A stretch of DNA of 64,000 bases from Desulfobulbaceae bacterium BRH_c16a (GTDB lineage Bacteria; Desulfobacterota; Desulfobulbia; Desulfobulbales; Desulfocapsaceae). A program made the translations under genes and the position numbers. The stretch is taken from assembly GCA_000961725.1 (NCBI GenBank), contig LADS01000008.1, positions 113,184 through 177,183 on the forward strand, given 5' to 3'. Numbering within the stretch: the first letter of the stretch is position 1; each line of letters starts with the position of its first letter. Shown here piece by piece: positions 7,856 through 17,573 of this stretch. Under the pieces are notes generated by a model. That model was not told the DNA's origin and ran no database searches. It saw only the letters and a program-made list of their open reading frames with translations.

Positions 7856-9119
7856 CAATATGTCGCCTGAAAAGAAAAAATGGGTGGTGAGAGGGATTAT
7901 TGCGTTTGCGGTCCTTCTCCTTGCCGTTCCGGTCTACATGAAGAAATCCAACCGCATAAGACCGACCGAGAAAAAGAGGGAAGTCCTCGTGTCAGACAAG
8001 GAAACATTCGAGAAGAGCCTCCTTGCTCAAACAAAGGGCGCGCTCAAGGATTTGAAAGACGACAACGATGCTTTCAAAATCGAAATCAGGGAGATGATGA
8101 AAGCAGCCACGAACGACAATCGACTTGAACTGCAAAAGTACAAGGAAACTCTGGCAAAAACGACAGTGGAACAAATCAGGTCCCAAGAACAAAAAAGTCA
8201 GGATGAAATAATTGAGAAAATAACCGGAGAAAAAGCCCACGTCGTTAAAAGCAGGGGCGGAATAATGGGGCTGGTAAAGGAAAACACCGAGCAAAGCATA
8301 TTTGATGATCCCAAGGCTGATAGGAAAACACATAGGGCTGCCGGCAAAGCGGTGACTGGTGAACCTCAGCGTGAAAGCGTGGTGATGGGGATCACCGAGA
8401 TCAAACCAGCTGAAGACGAAAAAAAGAGCGGCAAGGCCGGGAAAACAAACAAAAGGGCAAACAAAAAGGTGAACCCCACGGTTTACCTGCCGCCTTCTTT
8501 TACAGAGGCCTCTTTGCTCTCTGGTGTTGTCGCTCCAACATCGGACGTATCAAACAAAAAGCCAATCCCGATGATAATAAGGATCAAGGACCTGGCGGTA
8601 CTGCCCAACGAATATAAAGAGGACCTGAAAGGCTGTTTCGTGATCGCGGAAGGCCAGGCCGACCTCTCACAGGAAAGGGTCGAGGCTCGGATGGTGACAT
8701 TAAGCTGCATATCGAAAGATGGAAAATCCTTGATCGACCAAAAAGTTAAGGGGTGGGTGGTTGATGGCGACGGCCGTGCCGGAATGAGAGGAAAGGTCGT
8801 TGCCAAGTTTGGTGCGCATGTTGCCCGGGTTGCAATTGCCGGATTCATGAAGGGGTTCGGCGAGGCGTTCCAGGAGTCCTCCTACGACTACAACAGTTCT
8901 GTTTACGGCAACACCACAAGAACATTCAAAAACACCGACCCATCAACTCTCACTCGAGCGGGAGTAGGGGGAGGGGTTGTTGCTGTCGCCGAAGATCTGG
9001 AAAAATTCTACCTGAATTTGGCCGAACAAACACTCCCGTGTGTGGAAGTAGGCCCCGCAAAAGATATTACCCTCGTATTTTCCGAAGGCGTGGAACTCGA
9101 AATCAAGAAAAGGACATGA
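7845..9119 (+). CDS. traB: TraB, VirB10-like channel protein
   Basis: A 424-aa protein. The ATG at 7845 is preceded by a GGGGGCG stretch. A single membrane helix at about residues 14-31 anchors it in the inner membrane. A charged, coiled-coil-prone region follows (about 50-130), then a lysine-rich linker and a C-terminal domain with the TraB/VirB10-type pattern (ILIRIKDLAVLPNEYK-like, GCFVIAEGQADLSQERVEAR). TraB spans both membranes and couples the ATPases to the outer-membrane core. It overlaps traK by 11 bp and traV by 4 bp. Confidence 0.9.
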   Translation: MKFNNMSPEKKKWVVRGIIAFAVLLLAVPVYMKKSNRIRPTEKKREVLVSDKETFEKSLLAQTKGALKDLKDDNDAFKIEIREMMKAATNDNRLELQKYKETLAKTTVEQIRSQEQKSQDEIIEKITGEKAHVVKSRGGIMGLVKENTEQSIFDDPKADRKTHRAAGKAVTGEPQRESVVMGITEIKPAEDEKKSGKAGKTNKRANKKVNPTVYLPPSFTEASLLSGVVAPTSDVSNKKPIPMIIRIKDLAVLPNEYKEDLKGCFVIAEGQADLSQERVEARMVTLSCISKDGKSLIDQKVKGWVVDGDGRAGMRGKVVAKFGAHVARVAIAGFMKGFGEAFQESSYDYNSSVYGNTTRTFKNTDPSTLTRAGVGGGVVAVAEDLEKFYLNLAEQTLPCVEVGPAKDITLVFSEGVELEIKKRT

Positions 9120-9586
9120 TAATGCGAAACATTATACCATATCTCACCATATTTATTGGATTATCAATATCCTCGGGGTGTGCGGTATTCAATCCCTACG
9201 AAGAGGATTTTGGTTGTCCGGGCGGCGATTACGGCAAGTGTGAAAAAGTGAAGGATGCCTACGAGGACTCTTTTGTGGATGATCAGGAAAAATTCAGCCC
9301 CATGGTGAAAACCAGCAAGCAGCAGGTAGCCAAAGAATCCGACGGCCCGGTCTACGATTATCAAAAACAACTGTACGCCGAGATGAAGGGCATAATAGGT
9401 GAAGCTGAAACGCCAATGCTGACACCACCAAAACAAATGAGACTTCTTGTTCTCGATTACGTCGATAACGATAAAATTCTCTATGGATACAGATATATAT
9501 ATTTTGTAGCAGAGCAAGAACGCTGGATATTGCCGTTAAACCAAATACAAATCCCGAGAAGTCATGCTGAAAAACTTTTTAGATAA
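9116..9586 (+). CDS. traV: TraV outer-membrane lipoprotein of the transfer channel
   Basis: A 156-aa protein starting at the ATG that overlaps the traB stop (ATGA). The signal peptide ends in a lipobox, SISSGC, with Cys22 as the lipidated residue. It is followed by the TraV-typical F-x-CPG-x-x-x-G-x-C segment (EDFGCPGGDYGKC). TraV is the VirB7-like lipoprotein that anchors the TraB/TraK complex in the outer membrane. F TraV has 171 residues. Confidence 0.92.
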   Translation: MIMRNIIPYLTIFIGLSISSGCAVFNPYEEDFGCPGGDYGKCEKVKDAYEDSFVDDQEKFSPMVKTSKQQVAKESDGPVYDYQKQLYAEMKGIIGEAETPMLTPPKQMRLLVLDYVDNDKILYGYRYIYFVAEQERWILPLNQIQIPRSHAEKLFR

Positions 9587-12071
9587 GATATTCAAACAGA
9601 TCGGTGGCGGTGGTCTGGACGAATCGATGTTTTTTGGCTCAATAAAACGCGATAAGTTCTCCAATTTGCTGCCCTATGGAGCTTACAACGAAAAGGAACA
9701 TTACTATTTGTCGCGCGACGAACGCCTATGTTTCCTCTTCGAAGTATTGCCTTTGGCATATGCGTCTCAGTCAACATACGATGCACTGCAGACCATCTTA
9801 GATACTGTTCCGTTTGGCACAGTTATCCAATCAATTTTATACGCCGACGACGATATCAGCGGATTTGTTGACCGGTATCTGCAAATAAGAGAAGACCAGA
9901 ACGAAGAATTCAAGACTATCGCCCGGAAAACAGCAGATCTGTATTCAGAGGCGGCTGATAAAGGCTTCTCGAAAATCTCCTCGATACCGGCTCGAAACTT
10001 CAGGTCATTTATCTGCCTGAAAATGAACACCTGTGATTTCACGGATGACGTCAAATTCATGCGTGATTCAGTGTTTGAAACGCTCAAAGGGGCAAATATC
10101 TTCCCCATATACCTTGAGCCTCAGAATCTGTGTGAAATATTGCAGAAGATCTTCAACGACAAGGACGACCTGCCGGCGAAAGGTGTCTGGCAATACAACG
10201 ACGAGGTTCCCATCAACAAGCAAATAATCATGGGAGGAACAACAACAGATATCGATTTTGATTGTGTAAGACTGGGAAAGGAAAAATATGTGACCCTGCA
10301 AACAATCAAGGAATATCCTCATGACACGTTGACCGAGCTGACCATCAACCAGGTATTTGGCGGACTATGGGGAAACAGGGACGACACCAATCAATATAAT
10401 TTTCCCTTTCTCTGTTCAGTCGTTTTTTGTGTCGAAGACCTGAAGACCAAGCTCCATGCCCTGACAACCACAAGCATGTTTCAGCAGAAAACAGGATCGG
10501 GTGCCGCCCACAAACACGAGAGAGAAAGAGAGTTGATCTGGGCAGCCAAGGAGGCGGATCGAAACAATCGTTTCATACGAGTTATCCCGATAATTGCGGC
10601 TTTTGCCAAAAACGAAGACGCCGCCCATGAGAACAAGGCAAGAGTGAAGCGGATGTGGGAATCTCAAGGATTCTCGGTCAACAACGACAAAGGCATTATC
10701 GGGGTACTGTTTTTAATGTGCCTGCCCATGGGGTTTTACAGCAGCAAAAAGATTATTGAATGGCTTGAAAGAGATCGAATAATGACCTCCAGGTCTGCAG
10801 CTCGATTCTTTAACATTCAAGGCGACTATGGGGGAGTGGGGCGCCCCATAACTATTCTGACAGGCCGGAAAGGTCAAATTTTAACGATAGATATATTCGA
10901 CAGAAATTTGCCCAACCAAAACGGCATTATTGCCGCGGCCACCGGGTCGGGAAAGTCATACTTTGCCAATCGGCTGCTCATGGACCAGAGAACAAGCGGA
11001 GCCATCCTGCGCGTCTTTGACCTGGGTGGAAGTTACAAAAAGCTTTGTAACCTGCTGGGTGGGAATTTCCTCGAATTCAAGAAAGATTCAAAAATTTGCC
11101 TGAATCCCTTCACGAACATCAAGGATATTTCCGAAAGCATTGCATCGCTGCAGAGCATAATTTGCCAAATGGTTTGGTCGTCAAGTGGACACAAGCCAAC
11201 AGAAACACAGGTGAGTATTGTCAAAGCCGCCATCCGGAAGGTTTGGAACGATTACGGGAACGATGGCAACGTGGATAAGGTAAGAACCGCACTGAGAAAC
11301 GTTAATCAGCTGATAGAAGAAGATGAAGAAAATCTTGGATCGGCACATTATCAGTCTCTCGGCGATACAGGTGCGGAACTCGCGTTCAACATGGAAGATT
11401 TCTGCTCAAATGGCCCTTACGGCCGTTGGTTTCACGGTAAAAGCACCCTGAATATCGCAAGCGATGAATTTGTGGTTCTGGAGCTCGAGGAGTTACGGGC
11501 TCAGCCGGAATTATTCAATGTGGTGGTGATACAGGTCATCAATTATGTGACCGAGAACCTGTATCTCAGTAATAGGAGCAATCCACGAATCAACTTGTTC
11601 GATGAGGCTTGGCAATGGGCCGACGACTCGAGTTTCATCGGTGAAACAATTGAAAGGGGATACCGGCTCGCCCGTAAATACTATGGAAGTTTCATAACGG
11701 TTTTTCAGTCACTCCTCGATCTTAAAAAATTCGGAAAAAGCGGTGATGTGCTCCTGGAAAACTCAGCCTGGTTGTTCCTTCTCATGGGAAAAAACTACGA
11801 CAAAGTTCAAGAAGAGAAATTCTTGACACTCGATAGTTTTCCACTGGAAATACTGAAATCAACAAAACTCGTTAAGGGTAAGTATTCCGAAGTTTTTATC
11901 AAAACCCCATTCAACATGGGGATTGGCCGACTCCCCAACGACACATACAGCCACCTGATTTCAACCTCCGATCCCCTGGACAACAAAAACATAGCGGATG
12001 TGGCACAGAACCTTGGGATATCACAACTCCAGGCCATAAAATATATCTCCGAACAACAGGCAGGCCAGTAG
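9564..12071 (+). CDS. traC: TraC, VirB4-family pilus assembly ATPase
   Basis: An 835-aa protein, near the 875 residues of F TraC. Walker A is ATGSGKS at about residues 459-465 and the Walker B segment is INLFDEAWQW at about 676-685. The N-terminal half holds the TraC-type region. TraC powers assembly and retraction of the pilus from the cytoplasmic face. The start overlaps traV by 23 bp. The stop is followed, after 10 bp, by a GGTATCA element that separates this first tra gene block from traW. Confidence 0.95.
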   Translation: MLKNFLDKIFKQIGGGGLDESMFFGSIKRDKFSNLLPYGAYNEKEHYYLSRDERLCFLFEVLPLAYASQSTYDALQTILDTVPFGTVIQSILYADDDISGFVDRYLQIREDQNEEFKTIARKTADLYSEAADKGFSKISSIPARNFRSFICLKMNTCDFTDDVKFMRDSVFETLKGANIFPIYLEPQNLCEILQKIFNDKDDLPAKGVWQYNDEVPINKQIIMGGTTTDIDFDCVRLGKEKYVTLQTIKEYPHDTLTELTINQVFGGLWGNRDDTNQYNFPFLCSVVFCVEDLKTKLHALTTTSMFQQKTGSGAAHKHERERELIWAAKEADRNNRFIRVIPIIAAFAKNEDAAHENKARVKRMWESQGFSVNNDKGIIGVLFLMCLPMGFYSSKKIIEWLERDRIMTSRSAARFFNIQGDYGGVGRPITILTGRKGQILTIDIFDRNLPNQNGIIAAATGSGKSYFANRLLMDQRTSGAILRVFDLGGSYKKLCNLLGGNFLEFKKDSKICLNPFTNIKDISESIASLQSIICQMVWSSSGHKPTETQVSIVKAAIRKVWNDYGNDGNVDKVRTALRNVNQLIEEDEENLGSAHYQSLGDTGAELAFNMEDFCSNGPYGRWFHGKSTLNIASDEFVVLELEELRAQPELFNVVVIQVINYVTENLYLSNRSNPRINLFDEAWQWADDSSFIGETIERGYRLARKYYGSFITVFQSLLDLKKFGKSGDVLLENSAWLFLLMGKNYDKVQEEKFLTLDSFPLEILKSTKLVKGKYSEVFIKTPFNMGIGRLPNDTYSHLISTSDPLDNKNIADVAQNLGISQLQAIKYISEQQAGQ

Positions 12072-12081
12072 GGCAGGGGAA

Positions 12082-12197
12082 TGATACCGCAGGTCGAACC
12101 ATGCACGTCCAGATCTGACCGGCACCGGCGATGGTGGGAAATCTTCTGGTATCAGAATGGTGTCCCGGGGCCCGCCGGCACCAGGTTTTTTGATACC
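12082..12197 (-). repeat. GGTATCA element, copy C (reverse, three boxes)
   Basis: Boxes begin at 12082 (TGATACC), 12149 (GGTATCA) and 12191 (TGATACC), steps 67 and 42 bp, which is the reverse of copies A, B, E and F. The conserved CCGGCACCGGCGATGG core is at about 12119-12134. The fourth box would fall inside the traW coding sequence and is absent. The element begins 10 bp after the traC stop and ends 20 bp before the traW start, so it fills the whole intergenic space inside the operon. Confidence 0.75.
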
Positions 12198-12217
12198 AAA
12201 TTGAAAGCTGAATCTAT

Positions 12218-12814
12218 ATGAAAACTAAGCAAATAGTAATTTTTGTCCTGTTTTGCATCATGTTCGCACCAGGCAAATCATCAGTTGCAAAACTGGTAGT
12301 GTATGAAGGTGATGGACAAGCATATGAGATCGCCGAAGGGGATAAGACCAAGGAAGTTGCCGAATTAACCCGAAACTACATCGAAAGCAAGAAATCCGAA
12401 GATCGACATAAAGTGAGATTAAAGAATACTATTCTCAAAGCTGAACGAGACAGGTCAAAAAGAGTCGATGTTACACATGTTTTAAAAGAAAATATTGTGG
12501 GGAACAATGGGGAAATATTAAAGCGTGCCGGGGATAAATACAATCCGCTTGAAAATGTTACCATGACTAATTTGATAATCATTGATGGTGAAAATGAAGA
12601 TCAAATTGACTGGGCAATAGAGAAGGAAAAAGAGTTTTCCGGCAACACAAAAATATTGATTGCCAAAGGTTCAACCAAGGATGCAAAGAATCTCCATGGA
12701 ATACGTGTATATCGCTTGAGGGATGATATGCAGGAATTTTTCCAAATAACTCATATACCTTGCACAGTGAGCCAAGATGGAAAGGAACTGGTTGTTAATG
12801 AATATAATATTTAA
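12218..12814 (+). CDS. traW: TraW, pilus assembly protein
   Basis: A 198-aa protein (F TraW 210). A signal peptide covers about residues 1-24, giving a periplasmic product. The segment GEILKRAGDKYNPLENV with a following LIIIDGENEDQIDWA matches the conserved TraW core (P.G..yNPL and iDG....Q..WA). TraW works with TrbC and TraU in F pilus assembly. The gene lies after a GGTATCA element and overlaps traU by 17 bp. Confidence 0.88.
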   Translation: MKTKQIVIFVLFCIMFAPGKSSVAKLVVYEGDGQAYEIAEGDKTKEVAELTRNYIESKKSEDRHKVRLKNTILKAERDRSKRVDVTHVLKENIVGNNGEILKRAGDKYNPLENVTMTNLIIIDGENEDQIDWAIEKEKEFSGNTKILIAKGSTKDAKNLHGIRVYRLRDDMQEFFQITHIPCTVSQDGKELVVNEYNI

Positions 12815-13763
12815 AAATACATTAGCGATCATATTGGTTGTTTGCAGCTACAGAGAATGTCACGCGATATGCTGTGATGACAAAATCGAGAGCGATGATA
12901 TTGCCTGGGACGAATTGAAGGAAGAAGAAAGACACGGGCAATGTACGTGCTATTATGGAAAGTTTACCAGACAGGGGACGCTGTATACTTTTTGGGAACC
13001 TGCCAGAATCATCGAAACAACGAAAGATCCCAACTGCATGATGGCTGAAGGGGATAGTGAAGGTGAAGAGGAAGGGGATCCCACCGATTTAACAACATAC
13101 GGAACCGAACACGACAATGATAATTCCGAAGGACCAACTACCTTCTTCAATGCTCACATAACAACACCCCAATTCATCCTGGAATCGCTTTCAGAAAACA
13201 ATATGAGGTGCTGGCACAATGGGACGGGTGACATAACGGATTATCTCTCAGAGGACGATTCGGCGTGGAATGATGAGGCCATTTCAGCGGTGATGTATCC
13301 ATTGGTATTCACAGCAAATAATTACAAGTCTGTCATGTTGTGTATGTTGGACGCCACTACCTCACAGTTTGGGTTTCCCATCGATCCGTTTTATTGGTGC
13401 ATGGGATCATGGGGGAGCACGTATCCAATTGGGGGGCATGTTGGAACAAACGAGCTCATAACAGGCAGCATCGCAGCTGCCGCACGAGCCATATACATTG
13501 GTGGGAGGACGGGAAGAATCGTAGATACAGCTTCATACTACTGCTACAACTTCCCGATGTTGTTGTGGATTAAAAGCTATTTCAAGTTTCAGCCAGTCAA
13601 ACCCACCATAAGAAAATCAGCCATATATATTGGACAAAGTGCTGTTCTTTGGGAAAGCGAACTCAATGCATCAACATGTAATGATAATTTCGCCTGGGTA
13701 CTCTGGCGGAAAAGGTCATGTTGTGACAGTGGCAGTAACAGCAGCAAAAGTAGTCGTCAATAA
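12798..13763 (+). CDS. traU: TraU, DNA transfer and pilus assembly protein
   Basis: A 321-aa exported protein (F TraU 330). The ATG at 12798 is chosen because a typical signal peptide begins there and ends near ECHA; an upstream in-frame ATG would put charged residues first. The mature part is cysteine-rich and contains the TraU-type segments WEPARIIE, CMGSWGSTYPI and YPLVF. TraU is a periplasmic protein needed mainly for DNA transfer. No cysteine loss is obvious. Confidence 0.92.
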   Translation: MNIIFKNTLAIILVVCSYRECHAICCDDKIESDDIAWDELKEEERHGQCTCYYGKFTRQGTLYTFWEPARIIETTKDPNCMMAEGDSEGEEEGDPTDLTTYGTEHDNDNSEGPTTFFNAHITTPQFILESLSENNMRCWHNGTGDITDYLSEDDSAWNDEAISAVMYPLVFTANNYKSVMLCMLDATTSQFGFPIDPFYWCMGSWGSTYPIGGHVGTNELITGSIAAAARAIYIGGRTGRIVDTASYYCYNFPMLLWIKSYFKFQPVKPTIRKSAIYIGQSAVLWESELNASTCNDNFAWVLWRKRSCCDSGSNSSKSSRQ

Positions 13764-13788
13764 CAACATCAAGACGAACAGGTGAAAC

Positions 13789-14256
13789 ATGAGAGTATAT
13801 GTAACTTCCATTTTAATTATTTTAATACTTTGTTCCGTGTCAATTGCAGAGAATACTATTTTTACTGACGATGGATCGGTTGATATAGAGACAGGGGAAA
13901 TCACCTTGGGTGAGAAATATAGAAGTATGGGTGAAGAAAGCTTGGAGGAAATGTTTCAAGAGAGATTGATCGTGTTGGAAATGGACGATAACGGAAATGT
14001 TACAAAAGCAATAGTGGATGGATCAGGAAAAATCGATACCGTCACGGGACTCATAAACGGAACAGGCAATATTGATCTTTGGTTCCTTGGATCTTTTAAT
14101 GTATCGGAAGCGGCTGGACAGGGGGAGATGGAGAAAAAGAGCATGGATATAACAAAACTACCCGGGGCAAGAAACACACCGGGGATAAGCGATATAAAAG
14201 GAATCGAGAACAGAACGGGAACACTAGACAACATTTTGGAGAACTTGAACCAATGA
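13789..14256 (+). CDS. Exported protein of unknown function inside the tra operon
   Basis: A 155-aa protein with a clear signal peptide (MRVYVTSILIILILCSVSIA). The mature part is acidic and has two similar short stretches, DDGSVDIETGEITLG near residue 27 and VDGSGKIDTVTGLINGTG near residue 76, which hint at a repeated beta-hairpin unit. It lies between traU and trbC, where F carries trbC and traN, and its stop overlaps the trbC start as ATGA. It is far too short and cysteine-poor for TraN. No family was recognised. Confidence 0.6.
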   Translation: MRVYVTSILIILILCSVSIAENTIFTDDGSVDIETGEITLGEKYRSMGEESLEEMFQERLIVLEMDDNGNVTKAIVDGSGKIDTVTGLINGTGNIDLWFLGSFNVSEAAGQGEMEKKSMDITKLPGARNTPGISDIKGIENRTGTLDNILENLNQ

Positions 14257-14831
14257 AATATCATTTTTTATTTCTCATTGTTTTGATAGTTCCAACACCA
14301 TTGTTTGCTGGTGAAATAATGTCCCTAGACGAGAATAGCGAGGCATATAGAGCGGCAAACAGATTATCACAAAACATGAGTTTGGATGAAGACAGCAATG
14401 CGTTTAATGCTGCCAGAAGACTCATTCAAACCGGAAAAATCGAAACCGCAACAAAAGACGAGATGTGTGCTGTTAAAAAGCCATACATATTGGTCTTTGT
14501 TTCTTCTAGTATGCCAAAGTATTTACTGAAGGAAATAGCAGAAGAATCATTTAAATTAAATGAAAAAGGATTGGCGAATGTGGATATCATCATAAGGGGA
14601 GTTCCGGAAATAGGGCTCGACACTTTCCGAGATCAAATAAATCCTGAAAACAAGGATATGTTTATAAGAATTGATCCGTTTTTGTTTAATAGACTAAAAA
14701 TCTCACAAGTTCCGGTGGTCATAATTGATAGAAAATATGCAATTGGTTCACCATCCAGTATATTGTCAGCTATTAAACAAATAGAATCAGATGAATACGA
14801 AGGGTTGATTGATGAGATGGAGTATTTTTAG
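14253..14831 (+). CDS. trbC: TrbC, pilus assembly protein
   Basis: A 192-aa exported protein with a signal peptide ending near LFAG. The segment YILVFVSSSMPKYLLKEIA, the central RGVPEIGLDTF and the terminal IDPFLFNRLKISQVPVVII follow the F-type TrbC family pattern. The fold is thioredoxin-like. The N-terminal half contains a doubled motif, MSLDENSEAYRAANRL and MSLDEDSNAFNAARRL. TrbC is periplasmic and acts with TraW. The gene overlaps the peptidase gene by 20 bp. Confidence 0.88.
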   Translation: MKYHFLFLIVLIVPTPLFAGEIMSLDENSEAYRAANRLSQNMSLDEDSNAFNAARRLIQTGKIETATKDEMCAVKKPYILVFVSSSMPKYLLKEIAEESFKLNEKGLANVDIIIRGVPEIGLDTFRDQINPENKDMFIRIDPFLFNRLKISQVPVVIIDRKYAIGSPSSILSAIKQIESDEYEGLIDEMEYF

Positions 14832-15282
14832 AAACAGATTTGTAATTATATTAATATGCCTTGTTGCTGGATATTTTGCTTCTAAGATTCCAGGACGTAT
14901 AACGCTATGTAAAACAAAATCCGTTCAATACTGTGTGTATTGGACAATGCCTTATAATACGGATTCTGAAATTGCATTGGAAAACAAGTATATCCGCGCA
15001 ATCATAGATATAGATTTACCAAACACAGATTGTAAGCCATGTCAAATCGTCAAAAGAGTTGGTTGTGATTCATTGTCTTGGATTCAAGTGAAAGATAAGA
15101 CGTTTTATTGTGATGGGAACCCGATCAGTGAAGCGTTTCGAGATGACTTCATAGCAACAGACGGCATTATACCTGAAGACAAAGTGTTTTTAATAGGCGA
15201 CCACCAGAGCAGTTATGATTCACGATATTTTGGTTTAGTTGAAAAAAGCAAAATAAATGCGACACTTTTACCTCTATTTTAG
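14812..15282 (+). CDS. S26-family signal peptidase of the transfer system (TraF/TrhF-like)
   Basis: A 156-aa protein with an N-terminal membrane helix (about residues 9-24). The ATG at 14812 has GAAGGG 8 bp upstream. SVQYCVYW at residues 37-44 aligns with the SlPyrlfW block that holds the nucleophile, making Ser37 the likely catalytic serine. IVKRVGC places the general base at Lys81. The end GDHQSSYDSRYFG is the conserved box of the family. Such peptidases mature the pilin or another exported transfer protein. It overlaps both neighbours. Confidence 0.85.
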   Translation: MRWSIFRNRFVIILICLVAGYFASKIPGRITLCKTKSVQYCVYWTMPYNTDSEIALENKYIRAIIDIDLPNTDCKPCQIVKRVGCDSLSWIQVKDKTFYCDGNPISEAFRDDFIATDGIIPEDKVFLIGDHQSSYDSRYFGLVEKSKINATLLPLF

Positions 15283-16132
15283 CTGTTTAATCTCCTTGCT
15301 TACCAGCGCTGTTGCTACGAGTGCCGTTCTGGAAAACACACGAACCGACCAACAGTTTTATGACAATTCACAAAAGGAAGGTTTCTACTGGTACGACGAT
15401 CAAATAATTGAAATGCCAGAAAAAACAGTAGAGGAGGCAATCCCTGTCCCTCCTCCGCCGGAAACACAAAATGAACAAGGTATTGTTAATCGTTACAATT
15501 ACGAACAGTTATGGGTTTTACACCCCGATGTTTTTGCCAAGGAGTTAGATCGGCGAATGAAACTGGCAATTCAATTTCCTACTATTGAAAACGTTTACGA
15601 ATACCTGGAAGTTCAAGACGTTGCAAAGAGAAAGAGCGTGGCCTTTGCTGGTGCCATGGGATATGTATCACAACTCAATCCTCAATTTTCTGGTGAGAAC
15701 AATTATCCGATCAATGTACCGGGACAAAAAGTATTGAGAAACGAAATGATGACAGACGATCAAGAGTTCTTGAAAAGTGTGAAAGACGGCTTTGCTCTAT
15801 TGGTATTTATGAGTGAAGGGTGTTCGTATTGTGACGCACAAGAGCCGATACTTGACATGTTTTACGCATCGCACGGTTGGAATATTAAAAAGCTCGATAT
15901 AAATGAACACTCCGATATTGCCGAAAAATATGCAATTACATTGACTCCATCAATAATTGTAATATCAAGAGAAACCCAAAAAGCAATACCACTCACTTCG
16001 GGAATAGTAACACTACCGGAACTGAGGGATAGGCTTATACGGTCGGTTCGAATGCTTAACGGCGAAATTGTGCCGGAGCAATGGTACACCAACAAAAGGT
16101 CGACAGATCCTCTGAAATTCATAAAGAAGTGA
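15257..16132 (+). CDS. traF: TraF, thioredoxin-fold pilus assembly protein
   Basis: A 291-aa exported protein (signal peptide about residues 1-21). The N-terminal half contains FYWYDDQ and a proline-rich PVPPPPE segment; the C-terminal half is a thioredoxin-like domain with a CSYC active site at residues 189-192. F TraF has the same fold but lacks a redox CxxC in F itself; many relatives keep it, which suggests that this copy assists disulphide formation of the transfer apparatus. It is followed by traH after 4 bp. Confidence 0.92.
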   Translation: MRHFYLYFSCLISLLTSAVATSAVLENTRTDQQFYDNSQKEGFYWYDDQIIEMPEKTVEEAIPVPPPPETQNEQGIVNRYNYEQLWVLHPDVFAKELDRRMKLAIQFPTIENVYEYLEVQDVAKRKSVAFAGAMGYVSQLNPQFSGENNYPINVPGQKVLRNEMMTDDQEFLKSVKDGFALLVFMSEGCSYCDAQEPILDMFYASHGWNIKKLDINEHSDIAEKYAITLTPSIIVISRETQKAIPLTSGIVTLPELRDRLIRSVRMLNGEIVPEQWYTNKRSTDPLKFIKK

Positions 16133-16136
16133 ATCT

Positions 16137-17573
16137 ATGTCAAAATTCTGGTTGTGGATAATTTTCGGAATCATAAGCACGCCCCACATTACTTTTGCGG
16201 ACGAGTGGGTTGATAATTGGATCAAGGAATCTTCAATATCAAAGCCAAATATGTTTGATACGCAAAAGCGCGGATATGTCACGGCGGGTGGCTTTAAAAC
16301 ACGTTTTAAAAATGAGAATGATCATCTTGTTTCAATTAATCCCCCATCATTTAAATCAGGTTGCGGCGGTATAGATGTTTTCTTGGGCTCCATTGGCTAT
16401 CTCGACGCTGACAGGCTTATGGCAAAATTTGAAAGTATCATGACAAACGCTCTCGCCACCTATGCTTTTGATCTTGCGTTAAACGTACTATGTACCTCAT
16501 GCCAAAAAGAACTGCAGAGTCTTGAAGGATTGATGGAGCGGTTAAACAAACTTCAGATGGACGACTGCAAAGCATCAAAAGCGGTGGTGGCATATATGAA
16601 TAATGAAACAGGCCAGGGTGATTCTGCAGCAAACACCGAAGCGATAAACGATTTCACGTTAAGTAGTGGAATAGAAGACCTCTATAATGATTCGACCGAC
16701 AAAAATAACAACAAAACCGTGACCGAGGCGAAGTCAAATGAGGGAATGAGCTCAACAAGCACAGTCGAAGAATGTGGGCCAGATCAAAAGGATGTATTTT
16801 TCACTCCCGGTTTGCTCCTAGAAAATATCGCTTCTAAAACAGGTGAAAAAAGCAACGTGAGGCTGATGCGTGGCATTGTCGGTGATGTTCAAATTTCTAA
16901 TGATTTAACATTCTCGAAAGTTGCACCATGTCATCAAAACGCCACGTTATCCGCAGAAATGGTAATCCATGGTGAATTGTATACCATGGACGAAAGCGGG
17001 AATTGCAGCGCAATGGGTAATATCAAAATTGGCGGATCATCTTACGAGAGTCTTTATGATTGGGCCGCCAAAAATATAGAATCGATATTGAACACAGTTA
17101 CCAATAGAGAGGAGTATACCTTAGAGCAAGAGCAATTTATCAATGAATGTCAAGGACCTCTGTTGGCTGCTTTGAACTTTGAAATATATCAACGCCAGGG
17201 GGTGATTGGAACTGAAGATGTAAAAGTGATAGTTGATAAATATACCGATTGGGTAACCGAAGGATACGCATATGGCATGATACGCGACCTCATATCAAGC
17301 ACAATCAGCCTCATAGATATGGCAAAAACAGTTTCAATTAATAATCCCAAACAATCGAGCAAGTGTAATCCCGGGATAGCTGCCACCGCCAGAAAAGAAG
17401 TAGACGATATGATTATTATGGCAAGATATTATAAAAAACATATCCAGGACGATGAAAATAATTATCACACTGCAATGCTTACACGAATGCTTGAATCGAT
17501 GATGATGCAATCGATGAATCAACAAGTTAAGCAGAGAACCGGGCAAGACATTTCGCAAGGTGTTTCAAGATGA
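16137..17573 (+). CDS. traH: TraH, pilus assembly protein
   Basis: A 478-aa exported protein (F TraH 458) with a signal peptide ending near TFA. PPSFKSGCGGIDVFLG at about residues 68-84 is the family signature. The C-terminal part is predicted coiled coil (residues about 400-470, M, Q and E rich). TraH is a periplasmic outer-membrane-associated protein needed for pilus formation. The stop overlaps the traG start. Confidence 0.95.
   Translation: MSKFWLWIIFGIISTPHITFADEWVDNWIKESSISKPNMFDTQKRGYVTAGGFKTRFKNENDHLVSINPPSFKSGCGGIDVFLGSIGYLDADRLMAKFESIMTNALATYAFDLALNVLCTSCQKELQSLEGLMERLNKLQMDDCKASKAVVAYMNNETGQGDSAANTEAINDFTLSSGIEDLYNDSTDKNNNKTVTEAKSNEGMSSTSTVEECGPDQKDVFFTPGLLLENIASKTGEKSNVRLMRGIVGDVQISNDLTFSKVAPCHQNATLSAEMVIHGELYTMDESGNCSAMGNIKIGGSSYESLYDWAAKNIESILNTVTNREEYTLEQEQFINECQGPLLAALNFEIYQRQGVIGTEDVKVIVDKYTDWVTEGYAYGMIRDLISSTISLIDMAKTVSINNPKQSSKCNPGIAATARKEVDDMIIMARYYKKHIQDDENNYHTAMLTRMLESMMMQSMNQQVKQRTGQDISQGVSR

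Noticed and set aside
13789..14256. Possible TraN
   Set aside because: It is 155 residues with almost no cysteine, while TraN is about 600 residues and cysteine-rich.
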